Below, one piece after another: positions 53,004 to 61,493 of a stretch of 64,000 bases of DNA. The DNA is taken from positions 1-64,000 of the forward strand of contig CAJUMJ010000058.1 in NCBI GenBank assembly GCA_910587095.1. The letters are read 5' to 3'. The notes under the pieces were generated by a model. It saw only the letters and a list, made by a program, of their open reading frames with translations. It made no database searches and was not told where the DNA came from. Position numbers and translations under genes: made by a program. Every line of letters starts with the position of its first letter. Positions within the stretch are counted from its first letter, which is position 1. Source of the stretch: an uncultured Lachnospiraceae bacterium. GTDB lineage: Bacteria > Bacillota > Clostridia > Lachnospirales > Lachnospiraceae.

Positions 53004-53777
53004 TCAATCATGCCGCCAGGGAGCCTGTCCGCTATCCCACAGTTCCTCCAAATATTCGTTGTCACGCATCGTATCCATCGGCGACCAAAATCCGTCATGC
53101 CTGTAGGCATAAAGCTCTTTGTCCCGCAAAAGCCGCTCAAAAGGCTCCTTTTCCAGCATTGCACCGCCGTCTCCCAGATAGTCAAACACTTTTGTATTCA
53201 TCACCATAAATCCGGCGTTGACCCACGACTGATCCGCGCGGGCTTTTTCCGTGAAACTCTCCACCCGACGGGACGACGCGTCAATCTTTATCGCGCCAAA
53301 CCGCCCTGCCGGCTGTGTCGTCGTAATTGTAACGGCGCGCCCGTTTTCCCGGTGAAAAGCGAGCGATGCGGAAATATCCACGTCGGAAAGGCAATCGCAA
53401 TAAGTCAGAAGGAAGGTGTCTCCATCGATATAATCCCTGATTTTCAATATTCTTCCCGCCGTGAGCGTATCCAAACCCGTATTGGCAAGCGTCACCTTCC
53501 ATGGCTCCACGTTGCTCTCATGCACCTGCATACGTCCTTCTTTTAAATAAAAGGTGCTGTCCGCCTGATGCACGTAATAATGCGTGAAATATTCTTTAAT
53601 CATCTGTCCCTTGTAGCCGCAGCAAATGACAAACTCATGATATCCGTAAGCCGAATAGTGCTTCATGATATGCCAGAGGATCGGTTTTCCGCCGATTTCC
53701 ACCAGCGCCTTCGGCTTAGTCTGATAGCCTTCCGTGATGCGGCTGCCACGGCCGCCCGCTAAGATCACTACCTTCAT
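53004..53777 (-). CDS. rfbF: Glucose-1-phosphate cytidylyltransferase
   Basis: Makes CDP-glucose from CTP and glucose-1-phosphate. A 257-residue enzyme with 'LAGGRGSRITEGYQTKPKALVEIGGKPILWHIM' (6-38), a slightly altered nucleotidyl-transferase signature that keeps Gly and Arg, 'YCDCLSDVD' at the metal site and the C-terminal 'MRDNEYLEELWDSGQAPW'. Length is typical of RfbF. It starts the committed pathway with rfbG and rfbH directly downstream, 12 bp from rfbH. Confidence 0.93.
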   Translation of the reverse strand: MKVVILAGGRGSRITEGYQTKPKALVEIGGKPILWHIMKHYSAYGYHEFVICCGYKGQMIKEYFTHYYVHQADSTFYLKEGRMQVHESNVEPWKVTLANTGLDTLTAGRILKIRDYIDGDTFLLTYCDCLSDVDISASLAFHRENGRAVTITTTQPAGRFGAIKIDASSRRVESFTEKARADQSWVNAGFMVMNTKVFDYLGDGGAMLEKEPFERLLRDKELYAYRHDGFWSPMDTMRDNEYLEELWDSGQAPWRHD

Positions 53778-53790
53778 TAAACTACTCCCA

Positions 53791-54558
53791 TCAAATCCAC
53801 GGCGCTATGCCCGCATTCCACATATTCTCCGCATCCACAAGATCCCTCTTTGTCTCTATCGCCGACCAGTAGCCATGATGCCTGTACACCGCAAGTTCCC
53901 GCTTTTCGGAAAGGGTCACCAAAAGCTGTTTCTCAAGCTGGTAATTTCCCTGCAAATACTGGAATACCGTTCGGTCAAATACAAAACAGTCGGCATTAAT
54001 CCACGCCATGTCGTTCGGCGGCACCGCCTCATTCCCCACAAAGCGCACGATACCGCTTTCGTCAATCGGCAAAAGACGGCTTCGTCCGCTTGGTTTTGCC
54101 ATCGCCATTGTCGCCGATTTGCCTTCCCTGCGGTGCGTTTCCAGCAACGCCGCGAGATCGATATCTGACAGGCAGTCCCCATAGGTCACGATAAAGCTGT
54201 CTTCCTCTATAAACTCCTTTATCATCCCGACCCGCTGCCCGGTAGCGGAAAACATCCCGGTGTCCACCACCGTGACCTTCCAGTCCTCCGTCTTTTTCCT
54301 GTGCACCTGAATGGTATTCGTCGCCAGGTCTACCGTGATATCCGACTCATAAATATAAAAGTCCTGAAAATACTCTTTGATCTTGTCCACGTGATAGCCG
54401 CCGCAAATGACAAATTCATTCAGCCCATATTTCGAGAAATGCTTCATAATATGCCAAAGAAGAGGCTTCCCGCCGATGTCAATCATCGGTTTGGGAATCC
54501 CCTCCCTCTCATCATTCAATGTGCTCTGCATACCGCCTGCCAGGATTACCACTTTCAT
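53791..54558 (-). CDS. RfbF-like nucleotidyltransferase paralogue with altered signature
   Basis: A 255-residue protein collinear with the RfbF beside it ('KPMIDIGGKPLLWHIMKHFSKYG', 'FIVTYGDCLSDID', 'AENMWNAGIAPW'). The nucleotide-binding loop is changed: where RfbF has GGRGSRI, this has GGMQSTL, losing the second glycine and the arginine that hold the triphosphate. The Lys of 'IPKPM' and the Asp of the metal site remain. It may use another substrate, pair with RfbF as a regulatory subunit, or be losing activity. It lies 13 bp from rfbF and next to the AT-rich unknown operon. Confidence 0.85.
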   Translation of the reverse strand: MKVVILAGGMQSTLNDEREGIPKPMIDIGGKPLLWHIMKHFSKYGLNEFVICGGYHVDKIKEYFQDFYIYESDITVDLATNTIQVHRKKTEDWKVTVVDTGMFSATGQRVGMIKEFIEEDSFIVTYGDCLSDIDLAALLETHRREGKSATMAMAKPSGRSRLLPIDESGIVRFVGNEAVPPNDMAWINADCFVFDRTVFQYLQGNYQLEKQLLVTLSEKRELAVYRHHGYWSAIETKRDLVDAENMWNAGIAPWI

Positions 54559-54634
54559 ATGCTCACATTTCCCCTGTCTTCTTAAGTCATTTCTTAATAC
54601 GGTAACGTTATATCAAATTTTCGCTTCTTGTTTT

Positions 54635-55156
54635 TTAAGCAGTTAAAGGACAATATTTATCAATTGCAGCTTTCAATTCTGGTCTTAAATTTTCTTCATC
54701 TAATAGACCGTCTCTCTTTACTTCAATTATATATCTTTTAACTTCCTCTCTTTTTAACTCTGGTATATACGCTTTCTCTCCGGAAATTTCTTTGATAATG
54801 TTTAGCATTGCGCCCATTTTCCCATAATCCAAATTACATAAATTCACATGCAGATTTTCATAGCCTCTATAGCCCGTTATCCCCTTTTCTTCATAGTTTC
54901 TTTCAATTCCATACTTATCCAGCATTTCATCATTTACTACTATAAATTGAGAAGTTTCTATAGATGTGGTGGATAATAAAATTGCTTTCATCGCGTTCTT
55001 CAAATCCGTAATATCTTCACTTTTCCAAAAAGATAACGTATTTCTTGTTGTCCCAAGCTCTTGTTTCAGTACATCCGCCTCAATAATACTATTTGATGCA
55101 GCATCTCGAATTTTGAATAAATTTGATTTCTTAGACAATTTTCTTATGTAAAACAT
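54635..55156 (-). CDS. Unknown protein C of an AT-rich three-gene operon
   Basis: A 173-residue protein with no signal or membrane segment. It opens with a basic stretch (IRKLSKKSNLFKIRDAASN) and ends with charged helices (REEVKRYIIEVKRDGLL). The centre has 'GYENLHVNLCNLDYGKMGAMLNIIKEISG'. No family is recognised. GGGG four bases before the ATG supports the start, and the first 26 bases overlap the preceding gene. It is the last of three tightly overlapping genes whose AT-rich composition contrasts with the rfb genes on one side. Confidence 0.7.
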   Translation of the reverse strand: MFYIRKLSKKSNLFKIRDAASNSIIEADVLKQELGTTRNTLSFWKSEDITDLKNAMKAILLSTTSIETSQFIVVNDEMLDKYGIERNYEEKGITGYRGYENLHVNLCNLDYGKMGAMLNIIKEISGEKAYIPELKREEVKRYIIEVKRDGLLDEENLRPELKAAIDKYCPLTA

Positions 55157-55820
55157 AACACCCCTCTAAATATTTTACGACATCGTCGATATATTCTTTT
55201 AACCAACGCGAAGAACAGTCTAAATTTCTTAATACAGGAAGCAGATCTACCTCTGCCCAATTCTCGACAACTGAAACCGCATACTCTTTAACCGTCTCAT
55301 TTTTATGCGATAATAATCCCATTAGCATCGTAGGTCCCCATGGCATTACCTCTTTCAATTCAAAGCGGCCAAGAATTTTGCAAATTCCAATCAGCATATT
55401 GTAATAATCATTATATTGAATATAAATATTCTGCAGCACTTCACCCAGCACACGCACTGAATAACTTTTTTCAATATCAAGCGCCAATCTTTCCGCACTC
55501 GTTATTTCCGAATCATCCGACGAAAAATATTTCAATTCTGTCATTAATTTCGGAGTAAGTTCCTCCACTAAATTATCCAGTTTAATTTTCTCAAACTGAA
55601 CTTTTTCTTCCACTATCAGTTTGTCTATATATGAAGTTTCTTTTGCTTTTAATTTAGGTGTTTCCCCATTTAAGACAAACGATGACTCGGTCTGCTCATC
55701 TAATATTTTTTTACTTTCAAATATGATTAACGCTTTATGTGAAGATGATGAAGTACTTTTTTCTTTTAATTCTGTTTCGTTACTGATAAGTTCAATAAAG
55801 AAATCATTGTTCTTCCACAT
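55131..55820 (-). CDS. Unknown protein B of the three-gene operon, HEAT-like C-terminus
   Basis: A 229-residue soluble protein. The first 90 residues are polar and Ser/Thr/Glu-rich and may be partly disordered. The C-terminal half is helical with 'PTMLMGLLSHKNETVKEYAVSVVENWAEVDLLPVLRNLD' , which has the phasing of HEAT-type repeats and suggests protein-protein contact. GGAG lies ten bases before the ATG, inside the end of gene A, which it overlaps by 17 bases. No enzyme motif is seen. Function unknown. Confidence 0.7.
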   Translation of the reverse strand: MWKNNDFFIELISNETELKEKSTSSSSHKALIIFESKKILDEQTESSFVLNGETPKLKAKETSYIDKLIVEEKVQFEKIKLDNLVEELTPKLMTELKYFSSDDSEITSAERLALDIEKSYSVRVLGEVLQNIYIQYNDYYNMLIGICKILGRFELKEVMPWGPTMLMGLLSHKNETVKEYAVSVVENWAEVDLLPVLRNLDCSSRWLKEYIDDVVKYLEGCYVLHKKIV

Positions 55821-56544
55821 CTTTGCTCAACTCCTCAAAATCAGCTTTAATATTCGCTATGATTTTTTTTGTTTCATCAACAAACGGGTCTAGGCTTTCA
55901 TATCCAAAACGATATCTCGTATTTTCATGAATTGTATTTATATCCATATGGCAAAGCAGCCTTTTTTCTTCCCCCGAATTGCTTGTAACCATGCTAAGTT
56001 CTGTAATTACATTTAGTATTTCATCTATATTAGCAATCTTTATTGTGTGCCAAACATTTTCTCTTGACGACCATTCTTTTAATTCCTTCCCTTTATAAAA
56101 ATTTAATGTGGATACAATCTCATGTCCAAAACTTGTATTTTTCAAACCATCAGAGTGTGAATCGCTTAACAGATTAACATTAAATGCCAACCGGTTAGAA
56201 AGGATTCTGTTTTCTTGTAGTATTTGTTTCAAAATCACCTTCAAATTGTTAGCACTCTCTTCAAAATCACCTCGGATATCAGGTGTAAAATTAAAAATAC
56301 AGTCAATACGATCATCTTGGCACATGATCTGACCGCTTTTATCTACCGTTACAAATCCAAGATTGGAAACCGATTCAACTTTCCCTTTGACTAAATCTAT
56401 CGTCTGTCCGGTTGTAACATTGGGAAGAAATTCTTTGATATTCAACAAATTAATTTTATCCATCAGTACAGATATATTTTTAGCACTGGGTTCTATTTTA
56501 TAATTACAAAATGCAGTCAATTGAAGATTCAAAAACATACTCAT
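55804..56544 (-). CDS. Unknown protein A of the three-gene operon
   Basis: About 246 residues, soluble, first gene of the operon. AAGGAG lies seven bases before the ATG at 56544; the longer frame from 56598 lacks such a site. It has a beta-rich N-terminus ('FLNLQLTAFCNYKIEPSAKN', 'GFVTVDKSGQIMCQDDRIDCIFNF'), a central polar region and a C-terminal coiled-coil-like helix (KKIIANIKADFEELSKDVEEQ). No family is recognised. Its position inside a glycan operon, gene overlaps and AT-rich bases point to an acquired cassette such as a defence or toxin-immunity type unit, which is speculation. Confidence 0.7.
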   Translation of the reverse strand: MSMFLNLQLTAFCNYKIEPSAKNISVLMDKINLLNIKEFLPNVTTGQTIDLVKGKVESVSNLGFVTVDKSGQIMCQDDRIDCIFNFTPDIRGDFEESANNLKVILKQILQENRILSNRLAFNVNLLSDSHSDGLKNTSFGHEIVSTLNFYKGKELKEWSSRENVWHTIKIANIDEILNVITELSMVTSNSGEEKRLLCHMDINTIHENTRYRFGYESLDPFVDETKKIIANIKADFEELSKDVEEQ

Positions 56545-57003
56545 TTTCTTTCTCCTTTTCTCGATCCAGTAGCACCTGTCTTTTATGCGGTATAACATTC
56601 ATATCTCCCCATTCTGCCAAACCATTCGGAAATACTATATTATACTCACATTGACACAATAAAATGTTTCACTTATATCCTCTATCAGAAAGTTCAAATG
56701 TACTACTTCCTTCAAATTATATTTCTATCCTTTGAAATAACTATATCACATTGCCGTTTTTTTTTCCATAAATAATGGATCGGTTCGCGCTTTCGTCAGG
56801 GTTCCGGTTACTTTTCACACCCGCGCCATGCACTTGCTGCAGGGCGTCGGAGCCAGCGCCAAAATGCGTGTTTTGTAGCGTTTTGTGCGCATCAGTTGTT
56901 GCAATTCACACCGAAATAGTTGTAAATAGGTGCGAAATCTGGCGTGGGTGTGAATTGTAACGGGTTCCGTCCAAATTCAAGTCCTGACACTAAAATTTAT
57001 TAA
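56545..57003. other. Intergenic region with weak promoter and an imperfect inverted-repeat remnant
   Basis: No gene is supported. A TATAAT -10 on the minus strand (56644-56639) may serve the three-gene operon but lacks a good -35. Between 56800 and 56968 lies a distinctly GC-richer stretch with ends GGTTCCGGTTACTTTTCACACC-like (56800-56821) and GGTGTGAATTGTAACGGG-like (56947-56968) that are 17 of 22 complementary. A second CAATTCACACC is near 56900. This looks like the ends of a small or decayed transposable element; the family is not assigned. Confidence 0.45.
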
Positions 57004-57918
57004 TTATTTTTGTTTAGCCCACTTCACGGTTTCCCGAATCCCCTCACTAAACTCTGTCCGTGGAGCAAACCCGGTGTCCCTCTGCAGCTCTGTAATGTCC
57101 GCGCAAAGATACATGACTTGTTTCTCAGCATAAGGTCTTGATCCAAATGTAACCGGAATTCCCGGTGAGATTTCGTCTCGCATGGCCTCTATATATTCTC
57201 TGAGAGGCTTCGCCTGCCCGCTTCCCAAACAATACACGGCTCCGTCACGCCCGCTTTGCCATGCCAGATAAAACGCCTGCGCCGCATCCTCGCTGTAAAG
57301 ATAATCCCACATCTGTTCTGCCGGCGTATACTCCGGTGATTCTCCTCTCAACATTTTCCTGATGCTGGATATGATCATAGTCTGCTCCCCGTCATAGCTC
57401 CCATAAACACTGAGAACTCTGAACCAAATGTGGCGAATTCCCAACTGCGCGCATCTAATCCTGCTCATCTGCCCTGCGCACAGCTTTGCTATTCCATATC
57501 CTGTTTCGGGAAATGTCGGCGTATCCGCCCTCAATTTTCCTTCAACACGTCCATTCTCCGCCTGGGAACCGGCTCCGATAAAGCACTCACATCCCAGTTT
57601 GGCCGCCGCTTCCACCGCTTCCATCGTATAACGGATATTCCTCGTCTGCACGTCCGTATCATTTCTTCCTGCTCCTGCAGTGCAAGCCCATGCAAAGTGA
57701 AAGAAAACATCGTATTTCCCTTCTAAAAGCTCCGGCAATCCGGTCATCTCATCCAGATTACATTCCACAACCTTCACCCGGTCAGAAACAGGTATCCGCG
57801 CTATCCTCCCGGAACCTCTATGGCAAACTGCGGTAACTTCCGTTTCCTCTTCTATACATTTGCGTATCAACGCCATCCCGATCGCGCCGGTCGGTCCGGT
57901 AATAATCACTCTCCTCAT
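57004..57918 (-). CDS. NAD-dependent epimerase/reductase of the SDR family
   Basis: About 304 residues. 'RRVIITGPTGAIGMALIRK' (2-20) binds NAD(P), 'IGAGSQAENG' supplies the catalytic serine and 'YGIAK' the Tyr-x3-Lys. 'MWDYLYSEDAAQAFYLAWQ' is the usual extended-SDR segment. The ATG at 57918 puts the Rossmann motif at the N-terminus as expected. In yersiniose A synthesis a reductase of this class (YerF) reduces the ketone left after a ThDP enzyme attaches a two-carbon unit. The ThDP gene lies immediately upstream here, so the same role is plausible but not proven. Confidence 0.85.
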   Translation of the reverse strand: MRRVIITGPTGAIGMALIRKCIEEETEVTAVCHRGSGRIARIPVSDRVKVVECNLDEMTGLPELLEGKYDVFFHFAWACTAGAGRNDTDVQTRNIRYTMEAVEAAAKLGCECFIGAGSQAENGRVEGKLRADTPTFPETGYGIAKLCAGQMSRIRCAQLGIRHIWFRVLSVYGSYDGEQTMIISSIRKMLRGESPEYTPAEQMWDYLYSEDAAQAFYLAWQSGRDGAVYCLGSGQAKPLREYIEAMRDEISPGIPVTFGSRPYAEKQVMYLCADITELQRDTGFAPRTEFSEGIRETVKWAKQK

Positions 57919-57966
57919 ACCCTTTACCTTCTTCTGGCTTTCCGCTCTCAAAGAATCCAAACACGC

Positions 57967-59787
57967 TTATTCCCCCACATAATGAATTTTTGCAAATTCA
58001 TCCCGATCCAGAAAAGGCGACATGTCATCCAGAGATGGCGACACAATTCTCCCGTCCGGCAATACCCGGGAAGCTGATTTCGGAACAAAGTTTTGTTTTG
58101 GATCAAGCATCACCTCACAAATGCAGGCTCCCTCGCTATTTAACGCTTTCAACAATATCTCGTCACATTCTTCTTCCTTGTCAACCAGAAAATACCTCAT
58201 GCCAAAAGCTCCCGCAAGCTTTTCAAAATCCGGAAAACCGACGCCGCTCTCCCGATCAATTCCGACAAACGGTGGTTGAAAGAGATTTGCCTGCGTCTGT
58301 CTGATGGAATGATAACCGTTATTATTCAATATAATCAGTTTTATGTTTAGTCTATTATGCACGATTGTCGCCAGTTCCTGAATATTCATCATCACACTGC
58401 CGTCACCGTCTATACATATAACACGGCTGCTGTTATCTGAAACCGCTACCCCCAGTGCTGCCGGAAGCCCGTATCCCATTGCCGCACAGCCTGAGTTTGT
58501 GAACATTCTCTGACCCTGTTTGATTTTACCTGCCTGAAATGTGATCACACAGGCGCTTCCGTTTCCGCAGATGATCCGCTCCCCCTCTTCAAACTGCGCA
58601 AACAATTTCTCCATAAAAACATACGGGTTCATAAACTCATCGTCTTTTTGGCGATAACCGTCAAGCACTACCGGATAGCGCCGGATCAAATCTCTGCACC
58701 ACGTCACCCAGCTTTCATGTTTATTTTGCGGCTGATATTCCTCCGCCAGCAGAGCTTCCAAAAGCTCCTTCACATCGGCGTTTACCGGCATATCCGGCCT
58801 GATCGTCGGCTTCTGCAATTCGACAGGATCAATATCGACTATAATCTTGTATGCATCTTTGGCAAAATCAAAACGGTTATAGCCTATCATGCGAATATTC
58901 AGACGACATCCCAAACTCAGAAGAAGATCGCAATTCTGTACGGCAAAATTACCTGGTCTGGTTCCTACCGTTCCCGGCATTCCCGCAAAGTACGGGTTAT
59001 CCCATGCAATCGCATCGTTCGCATTCCAAGCCGTGACCACAGGTATCTTGAGCCTGTCAACCAACTTTAGCAATAGCTCCTCTGCCCTTCCAAGCCTGAC
59101 ACCTGTTCCCACCAGAATAAGAGGCGCCCTGGCTTCCTTTATCTTTTGCAGAATAATGCGTGCCTTTTCTGAAAGGTCTATATTTTCTCCCAAAAATACC
59201 GCTTCTGCCATTCCCTCAGCCTGCGCGTCGAAATGCTGCATCTCTTCTGTCTCTATCACTGCTCCCTGCACATCCAGGGGAATATCAAGCCAAACCGGAC
59301 CACCTCTGCCATTAAGCGCAAGAAATAATGCTTTTTCGAGATGGTATGCAATCTGAATCGGGTTCGTAACCATAGCCGCATATTTTGTCATATTGGAAAC
59401 GGAATGAATAATATCAAATTCCTGATCCCCCAATTGTCTCAAATTCAATTCCGGACACGACCATATCGTAGTCTCCCTCTTAACTTGCCCTGAAAGCACA
59501 AACATCGGAATAGAATCCAACCATCCTCCTATAACGCCGGTGATGGCATTGGTTCCGCCCGGCCCGCTGGTCACACAAACCGCCGCCAGTTGTCCCGTCA
59601 TACGCGTATAGCCTTCGGCTGCAATCGAGCACGCCTGCTCGTGATGGTTAAAAGTACAGTGCATTCCTTCCTGATGCCCAAGGGCGTCATTTAAATGCAT
59701 GGCTCCCCCTCCGGTAACCATAAAGCAGTCCCTGATCCCATGTTCTACCAAAAATTCCGATATATATTTTGCAACCTTAATTTTCAT
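57967..59787 (-). CDS. ThDP-dependent acetolactate-synthase-like enzyme (YerE-like role possible)
   Basis: A 606-residue thiamine-diphosphate enzyme. Catalytic Glu50 is in 'HHEQACSIAAEGYTR'; 'TSGPGGTNAITGV' follows; the ThDP/Mg site is 'CIDGDGSVMMNIQELATIVHNRLNIKLIILNNNGY'. Full length for the acetohydroxyacid synthase family. Biosynthetic AHAS genes usually lie with ilv/leu genes, not among sugar genes. In a CDP-dideoxyhexose cluster the parallel is YerE, which transfers an acetyl unit from pyruvate to C4 of a keto-sugar to make a branched sugar. The aldolase gene upstream may provide or use the 2-oxoacid. Substrate assignment is inference. Confidence 0.85.
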   Translation of the reverse strand: MKIKVAKYISEFLVEHGIRDCFMVTGGGAMHLNDALGHQEGMHCTFNHHEQACSIAAEGYTRMTGQLAAVCVTSGPGGTNAITGVIGGWLDSIPMFVLSGQVKRETTIWSCPELNLRQLGDQEFDIIHSVSNMTKYAAMVTNPIQIAYHLEKALFLALNGRGGPVWLDIPLDVQGAVIETEEMQHFDAQAEGMAEAVFLGENIDLSEKARIILQKIKEARAPLILVGTGVRLGRAEELLLKLVDRLKIPVVTAWNANDAIAWDNPYFAGMPGTVGTRPGNFAVQNCDLLLSLGCRLNIRMIGYNRFDFAKDAYKIIVDIDPVELQKPTIRPDMPVNADVKELLEALLAEEYQPQNKHESWVTWCRDLIRRYPVVLDGYRQKDDEFMNPYVFMEKLFAQFEEGERIICGNGSACVITFQAGKIKQGQRMFTNSGCAAMGYGLPAALGVAVSDNSSRVICIDGDGSVMMNIQELATIVHNRLNIKLIILNNNGYHSIRQTQANLFQPPFVGIDRESGVGFPDFEKLAGAFGMRYFLVDKEEECDEILLKALNSEGACICEVMLDPKQNFVPKSASRVLPDGRIVSPSLDDMSPFLDRDEFAKIHYVGE

Positions 59788-59849
59788 TTTGTATATTTTC
59801 CCTTTTTCCGTTATTTCCTGACGATCCTGTGCCCTGCCCTTATCTCCAT

Positions 59850-61442
59850 CTAATTATGATAACGTGTTTCCGTCAAAAACGTAATTTCCATCTTCCCATG
59901 AATACCCGCCAAAAACGTATCGGTATATTCATTCAGATATTCAGCCATATTTTTGGCAAAATCGTATTCCATCTCAACGTTATAATAGTTCGACGCTTCA
60001 TCCGAATATCCGTCAAACCCAGCCAAAGTTGCTCTCGTACATCCCAAACTAAGCAGCGCCTTTAAAAGCATCACTAACGAATTGTCGACAATCCTGGCTT
60101 CCGGATCCATCAAAGCGCTGAAATTTAATACATAGTCAAAAGCATCCGCATTTGTTCCGGTCACATTGGATGTAGCGATAAGCACATACTTTTCCTGACT
60201 TAAGCGCGTAGCAAGCTGTACATACCTCTTTGCGTTGCTCAAAAAAATATAGTCCGGCTCAATTCCCTCCGGCACATAATTTATGGAAATAACTATCGGA
60301 TTATATGCCCCGATATAATCATCAATCTGTTTTCTTTGTGTCCTGACAGTCACTCCTGGTCCCACGAGAAGAATATCTTTTTCTCTGAGAGCCAGCCCAA
60401 GCCGTTCTCTGTCCTTGGTGTCATTCACTTCATTCTTTTGATATTCCACATACCGGCGCTCTATATACCTCTCATCATACAGCAGTCTCTTCTCCCCCTC
60501 CAGTCTCCCAAGTATCTCATTGACAGATTTGATGGAAAGTGTACGCTTGTTCATCAAATACGCCACATACTCCGGGTGACAGTCATTGGATGCCGCAATA
60601 TAATAAAACATGTTGTAGCCCCAGGTAGCCGGTCTGTAAAACTGCGAAATATTGGCATCAACCGCCTCCAAAATCTGGCTGATATGGTATTGTTTACCAA
60701 GCGAATTATTCATATACATGGCTACCAGCTCTATGGGAACGTTACCGGCGCTTTTGCCCATACCATAGATACTTCCATCTACGATCATCCTGCGTTCGAC
60801 CCGATTACTCAGCATGGCGATACAGTTTGCGTAGCCCATCTGAAAATTATTATGTGCATGATAACCAAGTCCGATTTCTCTTTCTAAATATTTATCCAGC
60901 AAATGGAAATAATGCAAAAGATTGTTCTGATGCATCAACCCGTAGGTGTCTACCATAGAAACCGCATACGGCCTTACTTCATTGGCAAGCCTTACTACAT
61001 CCATCATCTCTTCGTCATCGTAGCTTGTCACAGATACGAGCTGCGCAAACACCTTATATCCCAATGTCTTTAGTTCTCGGCAAAATGCGAACGCCTGCTC
61101 TCTCAAATGCTTTTTAAAAATGACCCGAATACCATCCAGAAAACTTTCTTTGCATGGACTGATGTGCTCCACACTGCATTTCCCATAATCAATCATGCCC
61201 ACGATCATCGCCTGCTTTCTGTCCAGTCTTCCATAGATTCTGGCTACGCTATCCGTATCGGGCATAATACTCCTGTTTATGTCAAAGGGCCTCCGTTCAT
61301 CCAAAAAGCCTATCTCAATAATATCCAGATTCGCGTCAACCAGCCTCTCGAAAATACTGACCAGATTGTCATGTCCAAATTTCCAGTCATTCACATATCC
61401 GCCGTCACGCAACGTACAGTCAAGCAACATCGTATCACTCAT
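59850..61442 (-). CDS. HMGL-type aldolase with a C-terminal extra domain
   Basis: A 530-residue protein. Residues 1 to about 300 form an HMG-CoA-lyase/4-hydroxy-2-oxovalerate-aldolase TIM barrel: 'LLDCTLRDGGYVNDW' with Arg12 and Asp13, metal ligands His195 and His197 in 'YHAHNNFQMGYAN', and 'VDGSIYGMGKSAGN' (221-234). About 370-530 is a separate alpha/beta domain ('DILLVGPGVTVRTQR', 'DYIFLSNAKRYVQLA', 'GFDGYSDEASNYYN') of a Rossmann-like type I cannot name. Next to the ThDP enzyme it may make or cleave a 2-oxoacid used for sugar branching. This pairing in a capsule locus is unusual. Confidence 0.8.
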   Translation of the reverse strand: MSDTMLLDCTLRDGGYVNDWKFGHDNLVSIFERLVDANLDIIEIGFLDERRPFDINRSIMPDTDSVARIYGRLDRKQAMIVGMIDYGKCSVEHISPCKESFLDGIRVIFKKHLREQAFAFCRELKTLGYKVFAQLVSVTSYDDEEMMDVVRLANEVRPYAVSMVDTYGLMHQNNLLHYFHLLDKYLEREIGLGYHAHNNFQMGYANCIAMLSNRVERRMIVDGSIYGMGKSAGNVPIELVAMYMNNSLGKQYHISQILEAVDANISQFYRPATWGYNMFYYIAASNDCHPEYVAYLMNKRTLSIKSVNEILGRLEGEKRLLYDERYIERRYVEYQKNEVNDTKDRERLGLALREKDILLVGPGVTVRTQRKQIDDYIGAYNPIVISINYVPEGIEPDYIFLSNAKRYVQLATRLSQEKYVLIATSNVTGTNADAFDYVLNFSALMDPEARIVDNSLVMLLKALLSLGCTRATLAGFDGYSDEASNYYNVEMEYDFAKNMAEYLNEYTDTFLAGIHGKMEITFLTETRYHN

Positions 61443-61493
61443 TGTAATCCCTCTTCCGGCACGCTTATCCGTGCCAACGATAACTCTCAGCCT

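Noticed and set aside
56775..56960. 61-residue open frame in the intergenic region
   Set aside because: Cys/Ala/Ser-rich peptide covering the inverted-repeat remnant, with no ribosome site.
57967..59787. Assignment as the housekeeping acetolactate synthase IlvB
   Set aside because: No small subunit or ilv/leu genes are near, and the gene lies within a sugar-nucleotide operon; kept as AHAS-like with a sugar role.
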